Numbered from the stretch's first letter, positions 49,343-60,900 are shown. The stretch is 64,000 nt of DNA from Allolobophora icterica (GCA_963556255.1 OY744605.1:40206108-40270107), one strand, 5' to 3'. The notes: generated from the sequence alone by a model not told the origin. A program made the numbers and translations.

Positions 49343-49681
49343 CTAATAGCCTAGCTTAGACACCTTATGGCTAAATGCGAGACGGCGAGTGGTACTCAAT
49401 GCATGCTGTAGATGGCATTCTGTGTGGCTCATGGGGTGGTTAGAGGTGAGAAAGTTGAGAAGTCTGGTGATAGACCCGATCTCATGGAACAAGAGCTCAG
49501 ACTCTGCCACGGGAGGGGCATTGCGTGTGGCTCCTACCACACAGTGACCTCCAGGTCCCTTCGACACTCGTTCGACCTTCGTGCCACCTCCGACAGCGAA
49601 GAACCATCCTGAGCGATCTTCAACAACCCACTGGCTCACACAGAAGCGCCAGTAGAGCTTAGGATGTGTGAACTCCAACAC
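49343..49681 (-). CDS. Second unknown open frame in the cassette
   Basis: 112 codons starting at an ATG at 49681, with 'GWFFAVGGGTKVERVSKGPG' and 'SITRLLNFL'. No domain is recognised. The stretch 49690-50209 upstream has no start signal or gene I can support. Confidence 0.3.
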   Translation of the reverse strand: MLEFTHPKLYWRFCVSQWVVEDRSGWFFAVGGGTKVERVSKGPGGHCVVGATRNAPPVAESELLFHEIGSITRLLNFLTSNHPMSHTECHLQHALSTTRRLAFSHKVSKLGY

Positions 49682-50907
49682 TGATTTGTTCTAGATACCA
49701 CAATCCGTAACGTAGATAGTTGATGCAGTCACATTATGCAAAGATTCTTATGCAAAGATTCGCATAGAATCCTCGACAGTAGCCGCAAGTAAATTTAAGT
49801 TTATTTCTCTTTCTGATACTACAGCGTTCTTCATGACGGCGACCAGCTTCAGCCAAACTCAAAACAACTCGCAGAGCTCAGACTTGGCCTCGCACTCCAT
49901 CTCAAATTCCCGGAAGTCCTGATGCAACTCCTCCACTTCTCCAATCAGGGGCAAAACTGTTCTTTAGCCAGTGTAAATTGCAGTACCTGCAACTATGCCA
50001 GGACTGGATAATGGGTATACAGCTTTGTCCTTGTGATTCCAGAATATCTCCCACTAAAGCGACCGGATCAGGTCCTCCACAATAAGAATAACAAAAGACT
50101 CTCTTACAGTAACAATGTCAAACTCAATTTATGTGTATATGGTCACAGTGAAGAACAGCAATACGTAACAATTTACTTTTACCGAATGATGGAAAGTTTA
50201 CCTAATGTAAGAAAGTGACCTTGGCCATGACCTTTCAAGGTGAAGATGACCCCGAAAGGTGAAAATAATATCAGAAATGAATTCTACATACCGAAATCAG
50301 TTACAATAGAGGTATTACATGTGCATATACTCTAAGAAACAAAAAAGTTAATTTTCCAATATGGTCGACGGTGGCCATATTAGATTTGGCCATTTTGGGG
50401 TGTTCCCATGGTCAGATTTTGGGGGATTTTGGATATGTTATTCAGCAATTATTTACGGGTAGGAAACCGTTTTAAAAGCTTCTAAAGCACTTTTGCCTAT
50501 GGCTAACTGCAAGTTATTGTTAGGCCTCTGTTATCATTGGTATTTCTTAGGAAACCGCCAATCCGCCATTTTGAAATCCATTTTTGGGGGTGTTCCTGTG
50601 GTCTGATTTTGTCGGATTTTGGATATGTTATTCAGCAATTTTTCCTGAGCAGGAAACCGTTTAAAAAACTTCTAAAGCAATTTTGCCTAGGTCTAACTGC
50701 AAATTATTTTTATTATTATTGGTATTTCTTAGGAAACCGCGATTCCGCCATTTTGAAACCCATTTTTGGGTGTGTTCCCGTGGAAGGATTTTGTCGGATT
50801 TTGGATATGTTATTCAGCAATTTTTTCTGAGCAGGAAACCGTTTAAAAAGCTTCTGAAGCAATTTTTTCCAGGTCTAACTGTAAATTGCCTGGACTACAA
50901 TACTAAA

Positions 50908-53900
50908 ATGGACTACTCGTCGAAGACCGTTAAAGAACTACGAAATATCGCTCGAGAGAGAGGTATGGTTAGTTATTCGAGACTGCGAAAAGCGGAACTC
51001 GTAGCACTCGTGTCGCCCAGGCCTGCGAGCAATCCGCTAGACGCTCCGGTTCCAGACATTAAGGTTCCAACGCTTACTCCTGGTAAGTATACGCCTCCGT
51101 CTAATACTTGGAAATCTTCTGTTAGCACCGTTTTGAACGAGGCGAAGAATAAGGTTAGGTCTAGAATTAATTCTTTTGCGGATTGGTTAGTTAGTTACAT
51201 TCCTCCTGAGGTAAAGAAACCCGTGAATGAAAGATTGGAATCGTTGAAGTCGAGGGTTTCGAGTATTTTTAGTAAAATCAATAAAAATAAGTTCGAAATC
51301 CGAGAGACCGCGAAGGCTATTAAAGGTTTTACTAAGCGATACACGATCGATGGAATCGGCGGAATCGACGCCACGTCTTTTCTAGATGCCGTAAGACCAA
51401 AGGTAGTCAGTCTGCTGACGAAAAATTGGGGGGTAAAAGTTCAATTCAATCTTAATTGCGTAATGGAGAAAGTAGATATTAAATCCGGAGAAGTAGTCGT
51501 GGTCGAACCTAATTTTAAATCGACGACCGATATCATTTTAGACGCAACCGACGTGAGCGAAATATATAGCAACGCAGTGGATAAAATTAAGGAGAGCATG
51601 GCAAGTTTTCAAATGAGAGGTAGTAATTGGAGGTTTAAATCCGTTGCGAAGTTGGATATCGATACAGTGGTATATAAACCATTGAAAGGTAGTTCTTATA
51701 TTCAACTTCCAGAGTATTTAGCCAATAAAAAGGCTATTATTAATCCGAGAAACGACGACGATGAATGTTTCAAGTGGTGCGTTACTAGAGCGTTGAACCC
51801 AATTGATGACCACCCGGAAAGAATCACTAGAGATCTTAAAGAACAATCTAAGAAACTCGATTGGAATGGTATCGAATTCCCGGTCACTGCCGACGCCAAA
51901 GTAATAAGTAAGTTTGAGCGTCGCAATAACGTTAGCGTTAACGTCTTCGGCTATGAAAAGGACGTATACCCATTATATATATCGAAGCACGAAAGCAATA
52001 TCTGCGTAGATCTACTGCTTATTTCTGACGGCGAAAAGAAGCATTATTGTTGGATCAAGAACTTTAACAAATTGTTGAATCCGCGAACAGAAAAATCCCA
52101 TATTTCGATGCACTATTGTAAAAGATGTTTACTCGGTTATAGAAGCGTAGAATCGCTGAATAAGCATACCGAGTACTGCTCGAGGCAAGACGCCCAACGA
52201 ATAGTTTTTCCAGAACCAGGGACCATGCTAAGTTTTAAACATTATTTTAAATCGATGAGAGTGCCTTTTATCGTCTAAGCGGATTTCGAATCTTTTATCA
52301 AACCAATAGACACTTGTCAGCCCGATCCTAGCACGTCGTACACCAATAAATACCAGAAGCATATGCCTAGCTCGTTTTGTTATCACATTAAATGCTTCGA
52401 CGACAGCGTTTATTCGCAATACCCGGTAACGTACACGGCTGAAAACGAAAACGACGATGTCGCCCAGATATTCGTAGATTCTCTAACAGAAAATATAAAA
52501 CGAATATATAACGAGTTTAAATTCCCTAAGAAGATGATATTCAACGAGACTGAGAAGAAATGTTTTGATGAAGCTACTAACTGTCATATCTGCGGAGGAG
52601 AGTTGGGGATAGATCGGGTTAGAGATCATTGTCATTTAAGCGGTAAATTCAGAGGCGCCGCCCATAACGGTTGTAATATGAACTATAAAGTCCCCAAGTG
52701 TTTCCCAGTTGTATTTCATAATCTATCCGGGTACGATTGCCATTTATTCGTAAAGAAATTGCGAGGCGAAAATGGTGAGAAAATAAACTGTATTCCAAAT
52801 AACGAAGAAAAGTACATATCGTTTAGCCGAGAGGTTGCAGTCGATAAGTTTGTTAATAAAGAGGGAAAAGAGATAACGGTCAAGCGTGAATTACGCTTTA
52901 TCGACAGTTTTAGGTTCATGCCCTCGAGTCTCGACGCGTTATCCAAGAACCTTCGTAAAGATCAGTGTAAGAATTTAGGCGATTTTTTTAAAGGCAGGAA
53001 GTTGGATCTTTTACTCAAAAAGGGTGTATATCCGTACGATCACGTTGACGGCGTTGAAAGATTAAACGAGACCGAATTGCCTCCGAAGCGTAACTTCTAT
53101 TCTAAACTAAACGTCTCGGACATAAGCGATGAAGACTACGAGCACGCCAAAAATGTATGGAAAGTATTTCGTTGTAAGACGTTAAGAGAATATCACGACT
53201 TCTATAACGTTTCGGATGTTCTATTATTAGCCGATGTATTAGAAAACTTTAGAGACGTTTGTACGAAGAATTACGGGCTTGATCCCGCGTGGTATTACAC
53301 TTCGCCCGGATTAGCATGGGACGCGGCGTTGAAAATAACCGATGTAGAGTTGGAGTTGTTGAGCGACTACGATATGTTACTGATGATCAAGCAAGGAATA
53401 AGAGGAGGAGTCAGCACGATTTCGAATCGATACGCGAAAGCGAACAAAGAGTACATGGGAGAAGCTTTCGATCGCAGCCAGCCGTCGTCGTTCATTCCTT
53501 ACTTAGACGCGAATAATTTATACGGTTGGGCAATGAGCGGTTCCTTGCCGACTCACGGGTTTAAATGGATGAGCGATAACGAGCTGAACGATTGGAGAAG
53601 CGCTACCGAACGAGATGGGGTGGGGTGCGTGTTAGAAGTCGATTTAGAATATTCCAAGGAATTACACGACCTGCATAACGATTATCCTCTAGCTCCCGAG
53701 AGTATAAGACCCGCAGGATCGGATGTAACGAAACTAATTCCGAATTTAAACGATATAAAGAAGTACGTAGTTCATTAAAAATTTTTAAAGTTGTACGAGA
53801 GTCTCGGATTGAAGATTTCCAAAGTTCGCAGAGGACTGATATTCGAAGAAGAAGCCTGGCTGAAAAAGTATATCGACCTGAATACCGACTTGCGAACGAG

Positions 53901-54722
53901 GGCTACTAACGATTTCGAGAAGGACTTTTTCAAGCTCATGAATAATAGCGTCTTCGGCAAGACCATGGAATGTATCGAGAATCGAGTTGATATACGATTG
54001 GTGTGCGACGAGAAGGAAGCCATTAAGCTCGCGGCTAAACCTAATTACGACAGTCGAACTATTTTCGACCAAAATCTAATCGCCGTTCACATGAAAAAGA
54101 CCAAGTTGTTATATAACAAGCCGATATATCTAGGAATGTGTATTTTAGACTCGAGCAAGACTTTAATGTACGATTTCCACTATAATTACATCAAAAAGAA
54201 ATACGGAGATAGGGCTAAGCTATTATTCACCGATACGGATTCGTTGGCGTACGAAATAAAGACCGATGGTTTTTACGTCGATATCGCCGGCGATGTTCGA
54301 GATAGATTCGATACGAGCGAGTACCCAAAAGATCATCCATCCGGAATAGAAACCGGAGTGAATAAGAAAGTTATAGGTATGTTCAAAGACGAGGCCGGCG
54401 GAAAACAGATCGAAGAGTTCGTCGGTTTAAGAGCAAAGTTGTACTCGTACAAGATGGCGGGAGAAGATCACAAGAAATGTAAAGGAGCGAAGAAGAACGT
54501 CGTTAAGAAAACGATAACCCACGACGATTATAAAGACTGCGTGTTTACGAAAAGAGAACAGTTGAGAAAAATGAACGTTATACGATCGTATCATCACGAT
54601 ATGTCGATATCTATACAGAAGAAGTAAATAAAGTCGCTCTTTCAGCCGACGACGACAAACGAGTGATAATGGAAGATGGCATTCGTACCTTGGCCTACGG
54701 ACACTACTCGCTTCGCCAATAA
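50908..54722 (+). pseudogene. Protein-primed family B DNA polymerase, Polinton/adintovirus-like (left copy)
   Basis: About 1,270 codons in one frame from ATG 50908. Residues about 5-40 form a SAP-like helix pair ('TVKELRNIARERGMVSYSRL'). A Cys/His cluster (CHICG ... DHCHLSGKFRGAAHNGCN) begins near residue 565. The Exo I core ADFE follows codon 457. Polymerase motifs are LDANNLYGW (about residue 870), NNSVFGKT (about 1014) and FTDTDSLAYEI (about 1109). Lesions: TAA at 52276-52278 immediately before the Exo I ADFE, TAA at 53776-53778, and a frameshift near 54605, beyond which the usual C-terminal block ends at 54722. The start follows the inverted-repeat cassette by 11 bases, so its native upstream region is gone. 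Replicates the viral genome by family knowledge; not functional here. An upstream open frame from 50683 is repeat sequence. Confidence 0.85.
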
Positions 54723-54743
54723 AAGTATTAGCTTAATATTAAA

Positions 54744-55180
54744 ATGAGTTTTAAGACCTGCGAAGAAATAAATGTAGAGGACGTCGTACTATCTAATATT
54801 CCTTTAACCAACATACAGCTGATCGATGCTGCGAAGAAACTAAATATAAAAAAAACTTTAGAGGCGTTTTCGTACGAGACGAGTTGCCGAAGAAGCCTAG
54901 AACGAACGAATGCGGAATCCTTAACCTAGACGATTCTAAAGGGTACGGAACGCATTGGATGGCGTGGATAAAGAGACGTAACGATAAGTTATATTTCGAT
55001 AGTTATGGTCTTCCTCCCCCTACGGAATTATTAAAGTATTTAGGTGGATCAGTGTTTTATAACAGCGAACGCATACAGCGGGGTAATGAAGTGTTTTGCG
55101 GCCATTTGTGTTTGTACATGCTAAAGAAGACGATGAACGACGGATGCGAGTTTCAAGAAATCACGAACCATTTACATTAA
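54744..55180 (+). pseudogene. Adenain-like cysteine protease (C5-type), frameshifted
   Basis: It begins ATG 54744 after AATATTAAA. The first frame carries 'LSNIPLTNIQLIDAAKKLNI'. A frame change near 54880 leads to 'TNECGILNLDD', the catalytic-His block GTHWMAWI, an Asp block YFDSYG and the catalytic-Cys block CGHLCLYMLKK. This order (His, Asp, Cys) matches the virion-maturation proteases of adenoviruses, Polintons and adintoviruses, which cut capsid precursors. It lies 21 bases after the polymerase stop on the same strand, with the fibre gene 24 bases downstream. Confidence 0.8.
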
Positions 55181-55204
55181 AATAATAAATAACCTTAATA
55201 AAAA

Positions 55205-56319
55205 ATGCCAGTCGATAAGTTTGGACATACGGATCGTGGAACTACGCAAAGAGTAATTTCGGGCGGGATGACGCTAAGTCAAGCGAACGATATTTTTCTA
55301 AGAGTCGATGGAAGAAGCGACGTTATTGGAGATATAGATATGGGCGGCCATCTTCTCGTAGGTTTACCGACCGATTACCCTTCGGCTGGTAACGGTGACG
55401 AGGCAGTTAGCTTTGCTCAGGCTACAGCCCTAATAACCGATAAAATGACGACTAACAGCGCCGCCCCAACCGAGAATAGCGATTTAACTAAAAAGAAATA
55501 CGTCGATGAACAAAGCATCCTGAAAGTATCGAAGACCGGCGATACCATGACTGGGAATCTATGGCTACGCGTAGGCAACGGGCGGTTGCGCGAGATGGGG
55601 TGTAAAGATTTGAGAGGAGATAAACAATTCGTTTTATTCTTGGGTAGTGTTGCGAATAAAATGCTCTGTCAGTCGAACGTTCCTATAACGTTACAAACGA
55701 CTGATGGATTTTTGTGCAAGCAAGGAGAGCGCGATATAATAAGATTTGGTAAATCGTCTACCGATCCTAGAATCGAACTGTATCAAAATATCGCGATGAA
55801 TGAAAAATATATCGTCGATTGACAGTGTTACACGATCCCGCTGAAGCTCAAGACGCGGCTACGAAGAATTACGTAGATAAGTCTTTTAAAAAGTGCCTCG
55901 TCGGATATATCCCTAATTTGGAAGCCAACGAGAGTATAACCGGGTTCGTCGCTAGTGCCAGTTCGAGTAGCGAGGGGCACGAGGCGTACAAAGCTTTTAA
56001 CAATCTCGCATCGGGTGATTCTTGGTTTTCGGGCGATGGTTTAACCTCTTGGTTACAGATAAAATGTCCCGAGCCGGTTATAATTTGGAGACTCGCGTTG
56101 AAAGTTAGACGGAATATATTCGGTGCTAGTATCACCGCGAGTAACGATGGAATAACGTTTACAGCATTATTAGCGACGAATGCTACGTTACCGGCAGCTC
56201 TGACATTTTTAAAAATGTCGACGACGACTGCTTATCAGTATTACAGACTTACGGTACTAGAGGATGAATGGCTTTCCCAGGGAATCGAGGTCATGCAATT
56301 ATACGTTTACGATACATGA
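55205..56319 (+). pseudogene. Fibre-like virion protein with C-terminal F5/8C (discoidin-like) domain, frameshifted
   Basis: The N-terminal part (55205-55821) has tail-fibre-type spacing: 'DGRSDVIGDIDMGGHLLVGL', 'KKKYVDEQ' and 'VSKTGDTMTGNLWL'. A one-base frame change near 55818 leads to 'DAATKNYVD', then a galactose-binding-like fold ('YKAFNN', 'SWLQIKCPEPVIIWRLALKV', 'ITASNDGITFTALL', 'YQYYRL') and ends 'LQLYVYDT'. Such domains usually bind glycans or lipids, so host attachment is a reasonable inference. A diverged relic of the same gene lies at 46836-47440. Its stop is 110 bp from the convergent SAP-like gene. Confidence 0.75.
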
Positions 56320-56366
56320 GTCGCATAATTTATATAAGCACTCGATCGATTCTATTTTACTAACGA

Positions 56367-56400
56367 GAAACCTATCGTTTGTATACATGCGATAGGTTTC
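56367..56400. terminator. Hairpin between convergent viral genes
   Basis: GAAACCTATCG (56367-56377) and its exact inverse CGATAGGTTTC (56390-56400) flank a 12-base loop. It lies in the 109-bp gap between the fibre-like and SAP-like stop codons. A bidirectional end-of-transcript role is plausible but inferred. Confidence 0.5.
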
Positions 56401-56428
56401 TAAATAATGTAATTATAGAGAAGACTCA

Positions 56429-56959
56429 TTACTCCGATATTTCTCCCTCCGATATTTCTCCGCCAATAGTTTCGTCGTATATCTCATAATTCTCGTTATT
56501 GATTCTCGAAGGAAAATGCTCTATGCCGATCGTATCGTACACTTTAATATCGTATCTGTTCCTCATCGTCTTTCCGTTATAACGCGCGATCTGCCGAGCG
56601 CTCGTTCTGTGTGCCTTCCCCGCTTTGTATAGCGATGAATACGAGGCGTAATTACCGGTTTCTCGGTCTTCAATTTCTACTCGTCTCGGCCGGTTTCTGA
56701 TAAATTTCAATCTTTCGTATTTCTCGTTGTTAACAACAACCTCTTTTTTCCGACGATCTTTCCAATATTCTTCTCGATATGCTTTTTGGTATTCCTTACC
56801 CGTTAATTTATCCTTTTCCAGCGCACCCTTAGGAGGCATATCCTCTGGGGGAAGCACTCCTTCTTCGATCAACCGCGCTATCAGTTCTGGTTTGGTGAGC
56901 TGACTAAATCCTCTGATCTTATTCTCTTTCGCTAACTTTTGCAACTCTGGCAGCTTCAT
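56429..56959 (-). CDS. SAP-like basic DNA-binding protein (left copy, intact)
   Basis: The start is placed at the ATG of MKLPELQKLAKENKIRGF (56959), matching the other copy at 61826; an earlier in-frame ATG exists at 56989. The N terminus is a SAP-like motif ('LTKPELIARLIEEG'). The middle is highly charged ('YRKEYWKDRRKK'-type). The C-terminal half has 'GNYASYSSLYKAGKAH' and 'IARYNGKTMRNRYDIKVYD', resembling the NUMOD-type DNA-binding repeats of homing enzymes, though no nuclease is present. About 176 codons without a lesion make it the only intact viral frame. It lies between the capsid fragment upstream and the hairpin downstream. Confidence 0.6.
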   Translation of the reverse strand: MKLPELQKLAKENKIRGFSQLTKPELIARLIEEGVLPPEDMPPKGALEKDKLTGKEYQKAYREEYWKDRRKKEVVVNNEKYERLKFIRNRPRRVEIEDRETGNYASYSSLYKAGKAHRTSARQIARYNGKTMRNRYDIKVYDTIGIEHFPSRINNENYEIYDETIGGEISEGEISE

Positions 56960-57011
56960 TTTATATAGTACAAGATTTTCTTTAAACAAGAAATGTTTTT
57001 CGAGTAGACTT

Positions 57012-57230
57012 TTAGTACACCACGCTCATTTTCTGTCCGTCGGATTGGAAGTTTATCAACTTATCCGAAATTATAACCGCGTAAGCTTGCGTATCAGCGG
57101 GGACCTCGGCGTTAAAAGTGGCTTTGATTTGGATATCGACGACCGACGATTTCAGTCTTTCCGACTGTTTACTAACGTCGAATACCATGAGCAGATATAG
57201 ATCTTTATAATCGGCTGGATATATAGCCAT
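57012..57230 (-). pseudogene. Major capsid protein C-terminal fragment (left copy)
   Basis: The frame reads 'YPADYKDLYLLMVFDVSKQS', 'SSVVDIQIKA', 'YAVIISDKL' and 'FQSDGQKMSVVY'. This matches the end of the right-copy capsid gene (61935 onward) residue for residue in most places. Everything upstream of the 'DYKDL' block is replaced by the AACGTT satellite. Downstream on the same strand is the SAP-like gene, as in the right copy. Confidence 0.8.
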
Positions 57231-57242
57231 ATAGACTGCCAC

Positions 57243-57925
57243 TAGCCATATTCCAACGTTGGATTAATATTATACCAACGTTAAAATAACGTTTAGTTTT
57301 GGTTAGCATAACGCTTCGTTAACGTTTGCATGTAACGTTTTATCAACGTTAAAACAACTGCCAAACAACATTTATTCAATCGTTAGAAAACGTCCGATAA
57401 CCCGTTTTAACGTTGGATTCAACATTATATCAACGCTAAAACAACGTTTAATTTTGGTTAGAATAACGCTTCTTTAACGTTTGCATGACACCGTTTTATC
57501 AACGTTAAAACAACTGCCAAACTACATTTATTCAAACGTTAGAAAAACGTGTCTGATAACCATTTTTCAACGTTGGATCAACATCATATCGACGTTAAAA
57601 TAACGTTTAGGTTTGGTTAGCATAACGCTTCGTTAACGTTTGCATGTAACGTTTTATCAACGTTAAAACAACTGCCAAACTACATTTATTCAAACGTTAG
57701 AAAAACGTCCGATAACCATTTTTCAACGTTGGATCAACATTATATCGACGTTAAAATAACGTTTAGTTTTGGTTAGCATAACGCTTCGTTAACGTTTGCA
57801 TGTAACGTTTTATCAACGTTAAATCAACTGCCAAAACTACGTTTAATAAACGTTTTATTCAAACGTTATACGAACGTGTCCGCCAACCATTTGCCAACGT
57901 TTTATTAACGCTTCTGTGCTGCCTG
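57243..57925. repeat. 157-bp satellite rich in AACGTT, about 4.2 copies
   Basis: Units begin AACGTTGGAT(T/C)(A/C)A at about 57254, 57410, 57568 and 57724. Each carries several palindromic AACGTT words plus AACTGCCAAACTACATTTAT-like text. The right edge ends GCTGCCTGG at the polymerase breakpoint. The array separates the left and right virus blocks and truncates a gene on each side. No target duplication was found. Confidence 0.85.
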
Positions 57926-60900
57926 GATTTTCGATCCTTTCAACAGTTTTTCCAAAGACGCTATTGTTCTTCAGTTTGAAAAAGTCTTTCTCAAAGTTAT
58001 TAGTAGCACTCGTTCTCAATTTTGTATTTAGTTCTACATAATACTTCAACCAAGGGCTTTCTTCGAATAGTATCCCTCTATGAATTTTTACGATTTTCAA
58101 CCCGAGACTTTCGTACAACTTCAAATTTTCGTGGTGTACAACGTACTTCTTTTTATCGTTCAAGTTCGGAATTAGTTTTGGTATATCGGTTAATTCCGGC
58201 GAGATGCTCTCGGGAGCCAGAGGGTAGTCGTTGTGGAGATCGTGGAGATTCTAAATCGACTTCCAATATACACGATCCCGTTACATTCCAATTATTTAGC
58301 TCGTCGTCGCTCATCCATTTAAATCCGCGAGTCGGTAAAGGTTTGCTCATCGCCCAACCCTATAAATTATTAGCGTCTAGATAAGTTATATATGACGAAG
58401 GCTCGCTGCTATCGAATTTATAATCCGTCATATATTTATTGTTGGCTTTCCCATAACGATTCGAAATTGTGCTGATTCCTCCTCTTATTCCTTGCTTAAT
58501 CATCAGAATCATATCGTAATCGCTCAACAACTCCAACTTTATACCGGTCAACTTCAAAGCCGCATCCCAGGCCAGTCCCGGTGAAGTGTAATACCATGCG
58601 GGATCAAGCCTATAATTCTTCATGCACACGTCTCTAAAGTTCTCGAAAATGTCGGCTAAGAGTAGAACATCCGAAACATTATACAGGTTGTGGTATTCTC
58701 TAAACGTTTTACATCCGAATGCATTCCATACATTTTTGGCGTGATCGTAATCTTCATCGCTAATGTTTGAATCATTGAGCCTCGAATAGAATGCGGACTT
58801 GGGAGGTAGTTCGGTTTCGTTAAATCTATCGACGGAAGCAACGTAATCGTACGGGTAAAATCCCTTGTTGAGTAAAAGATCGAGCTGTATCCCAGAGTAT
58901 AATGCACCAATGTTTTTGCATTGTTCTTCTTCAGATTCTTAGATAGAGCATCGAGACTCGAGGCCATGAATCTAAAACTGTCGATGCAGGGGCGTCTATC
59001 CCCCGTAAGGCATTGGAACAACGTCCCTTTTCCCCATCTTCTTCCCCCTCCCCGTTCCTTCCCCCCCCCTAAAATGGTGGCACACACACTGACAGATCTC
59101 CCCACCCCCATTTCTTGGATGGAGCATTTGCTCCAAGGTTTCTATGGTGTAGACGCCCCTGTGTCGATGAATCGCAATTCCCGTCAAACGTTAATTTCTT
59201 TCCCTTCTTTGTTTAGAAACTTATCGACGATCACTTCTCTGCTAAACGATATGTACTTCCCTTCGTTATTAGGAATGCATTTAATTTTCTCACCGTGAGC
59301 ACCTCGCAATTTCTTTACGAACAGATGGCTATCGTATCCGGACAGATAATGGAATACTACTGGAAAAAACTTTGGAACTTTATAGTCTAGATTACAACCT
59401 TTATGAGCGGCCCCTCTCAATTTACCGCTCAAATGACAATGGTCTCGAACCCGATCTGTACCCAACGCCTCTCCACAGATATGACATAATGTAGTTTCCT
59501 TAAAGTTCTTCCGGTCATCTGGAGTAAATATCATCTTCTTCGGAAATTTAAACTGATTGTATATTCGTTTTATAGTCTTTTCGAGACTCTCTACGAATAT
59601 TTGACCGATATCATCGTCTTCGCTTTCGACCGTGTACGTTACAGGATCTTGTTGATATAATATATCGTCGAAGCATTTTACGTAATAAAAAAACGAGCTA
59701 GGCGTGTGTTTTTCGTATTTATCGGTGTAAGACACGCGAGGATCTGACTGGCATGTGGCTATAGGTTTGATGAAACATTCGAAATCTGCATTAACTATAA
59801 ATGGAACTCTCATCGACCTATTATAATTTTTAAAATGTAACGTAGTTCCCGGTTCTGGGACTTCTATTTTTGAGCGGCGTTTTGAGAACAGTACTCCGTA
59901 TGTTTATTAAGCGCTTCTATTCTTCTGTAACCGTTTAAACATCTTCTACAATAGTGCATTGAATTATGGGATTTTTCTGTGCGTGATGCTAACAATCTGT
60001 TAAAATCCTTATCCAACAATATTGTTTCTTATCTCCGTCGGAAATAAGCAATAGTTCAACGATAGAAACTTTATCGTCCCGTTGATTCGACACATAAATT
60101 GGAAATATTATCTTATTTTCATAACCGAATACGTCAACGCTGATATTATTATTTCTTTCAAACTTGCTTATTATATTAGCATCCGCCGCAACCGGAAATT
60201 CGATACCGCTCCAATCGAGTTTCTTGGATTGTTTGATTAATTCTTTGGCAATTCTTTCGAGATTTTTGCCCGTTGGATTTAAAGCTCTAGTAATGCACCA
60301 CTTGAAACATTGGTCGTCAGCGTTCTTCATATTGATTATGGCCTTCTGCTAGATAGTTCTGTAGGCAACGGAATATAAGAACTGCCTTTCAGTGGTTTAT
60401 AAACAGCAGTATTGACATCTAATTTTACAACAGCCGCCAATCTCCAATTACTTCCCCGCATCTGAAAACTGGCCATAGTCTCTGGGATCTTATTTATTGC
60501 ATTATTGTATATTTCATTAATATCGGTAGCATCTAAAATAACATCAGTTTTCGAGACGAATGGAATATTCGCGGATTCTTCTTGTCCGGATTTCATATCA
60601 GCGCGCTCCATGGTACATGTAAGAACGAGTTGAACCTTAACCTGACGATTTCTTGACAACAGACTAACCACCCGCGGTGTAACGGCGTTAAGAAAAGACA
60701 CGGCATCAATTCCAGAAGAGCCATCGATCGTGTATTGTTTAGTAAATCCTTTAATAGCCGATGCAGTCTTTCGAATTTCAAACTTCTTTGTATTGATTTT
60801 AGCAAAGAGACCTTTTATTTTCGATTTAAACGATTCCAATCTTACGTTCACAGGTTTCTTTACTTTAGGAGGTACGTAACTAACTAACCAATCTGCAAAC

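Larger units (their letters stand above)
47885..50897. mobile_element. 3-kb cassette with long inverted arms of 187-bp tandem repeats
   Basis: The left arm (47885-48945) has four tandem copies of a unit of about 187 bp (GCTTCAGAAGCTTTTTAAAC at 47921, 48106, 48298, 48480) and then two copies of a 156-bp unit with TGTAGAATTCATTTCTGATA. The right arm (50210-50897) is the inverse: one 156-bp unit then three 187-bp units. Outer edges share AAGGCAAT(C/T)TA-like text. The spacer 48946-50209 carries two unknown minus-strand frames. No transposase, clean TIR terminus or target duplication was found. The right edge ends 11 bases before the viral polymerase ATG. Confidence 0.7.

Noticed and set aside
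50683..50907. N-terminal extension of the left polymerase frame
   Set aside because: It is the inverted-repeat arm read through by chance; the other copy starts at the equivalent of 50908.
46836..56319. Fibre-like genes as bacterial or phage contamination
   Set aside because: They are linked to eukaryotic-virus-type polymerase and protease, and host MITEs and relics lie in the same stretch.
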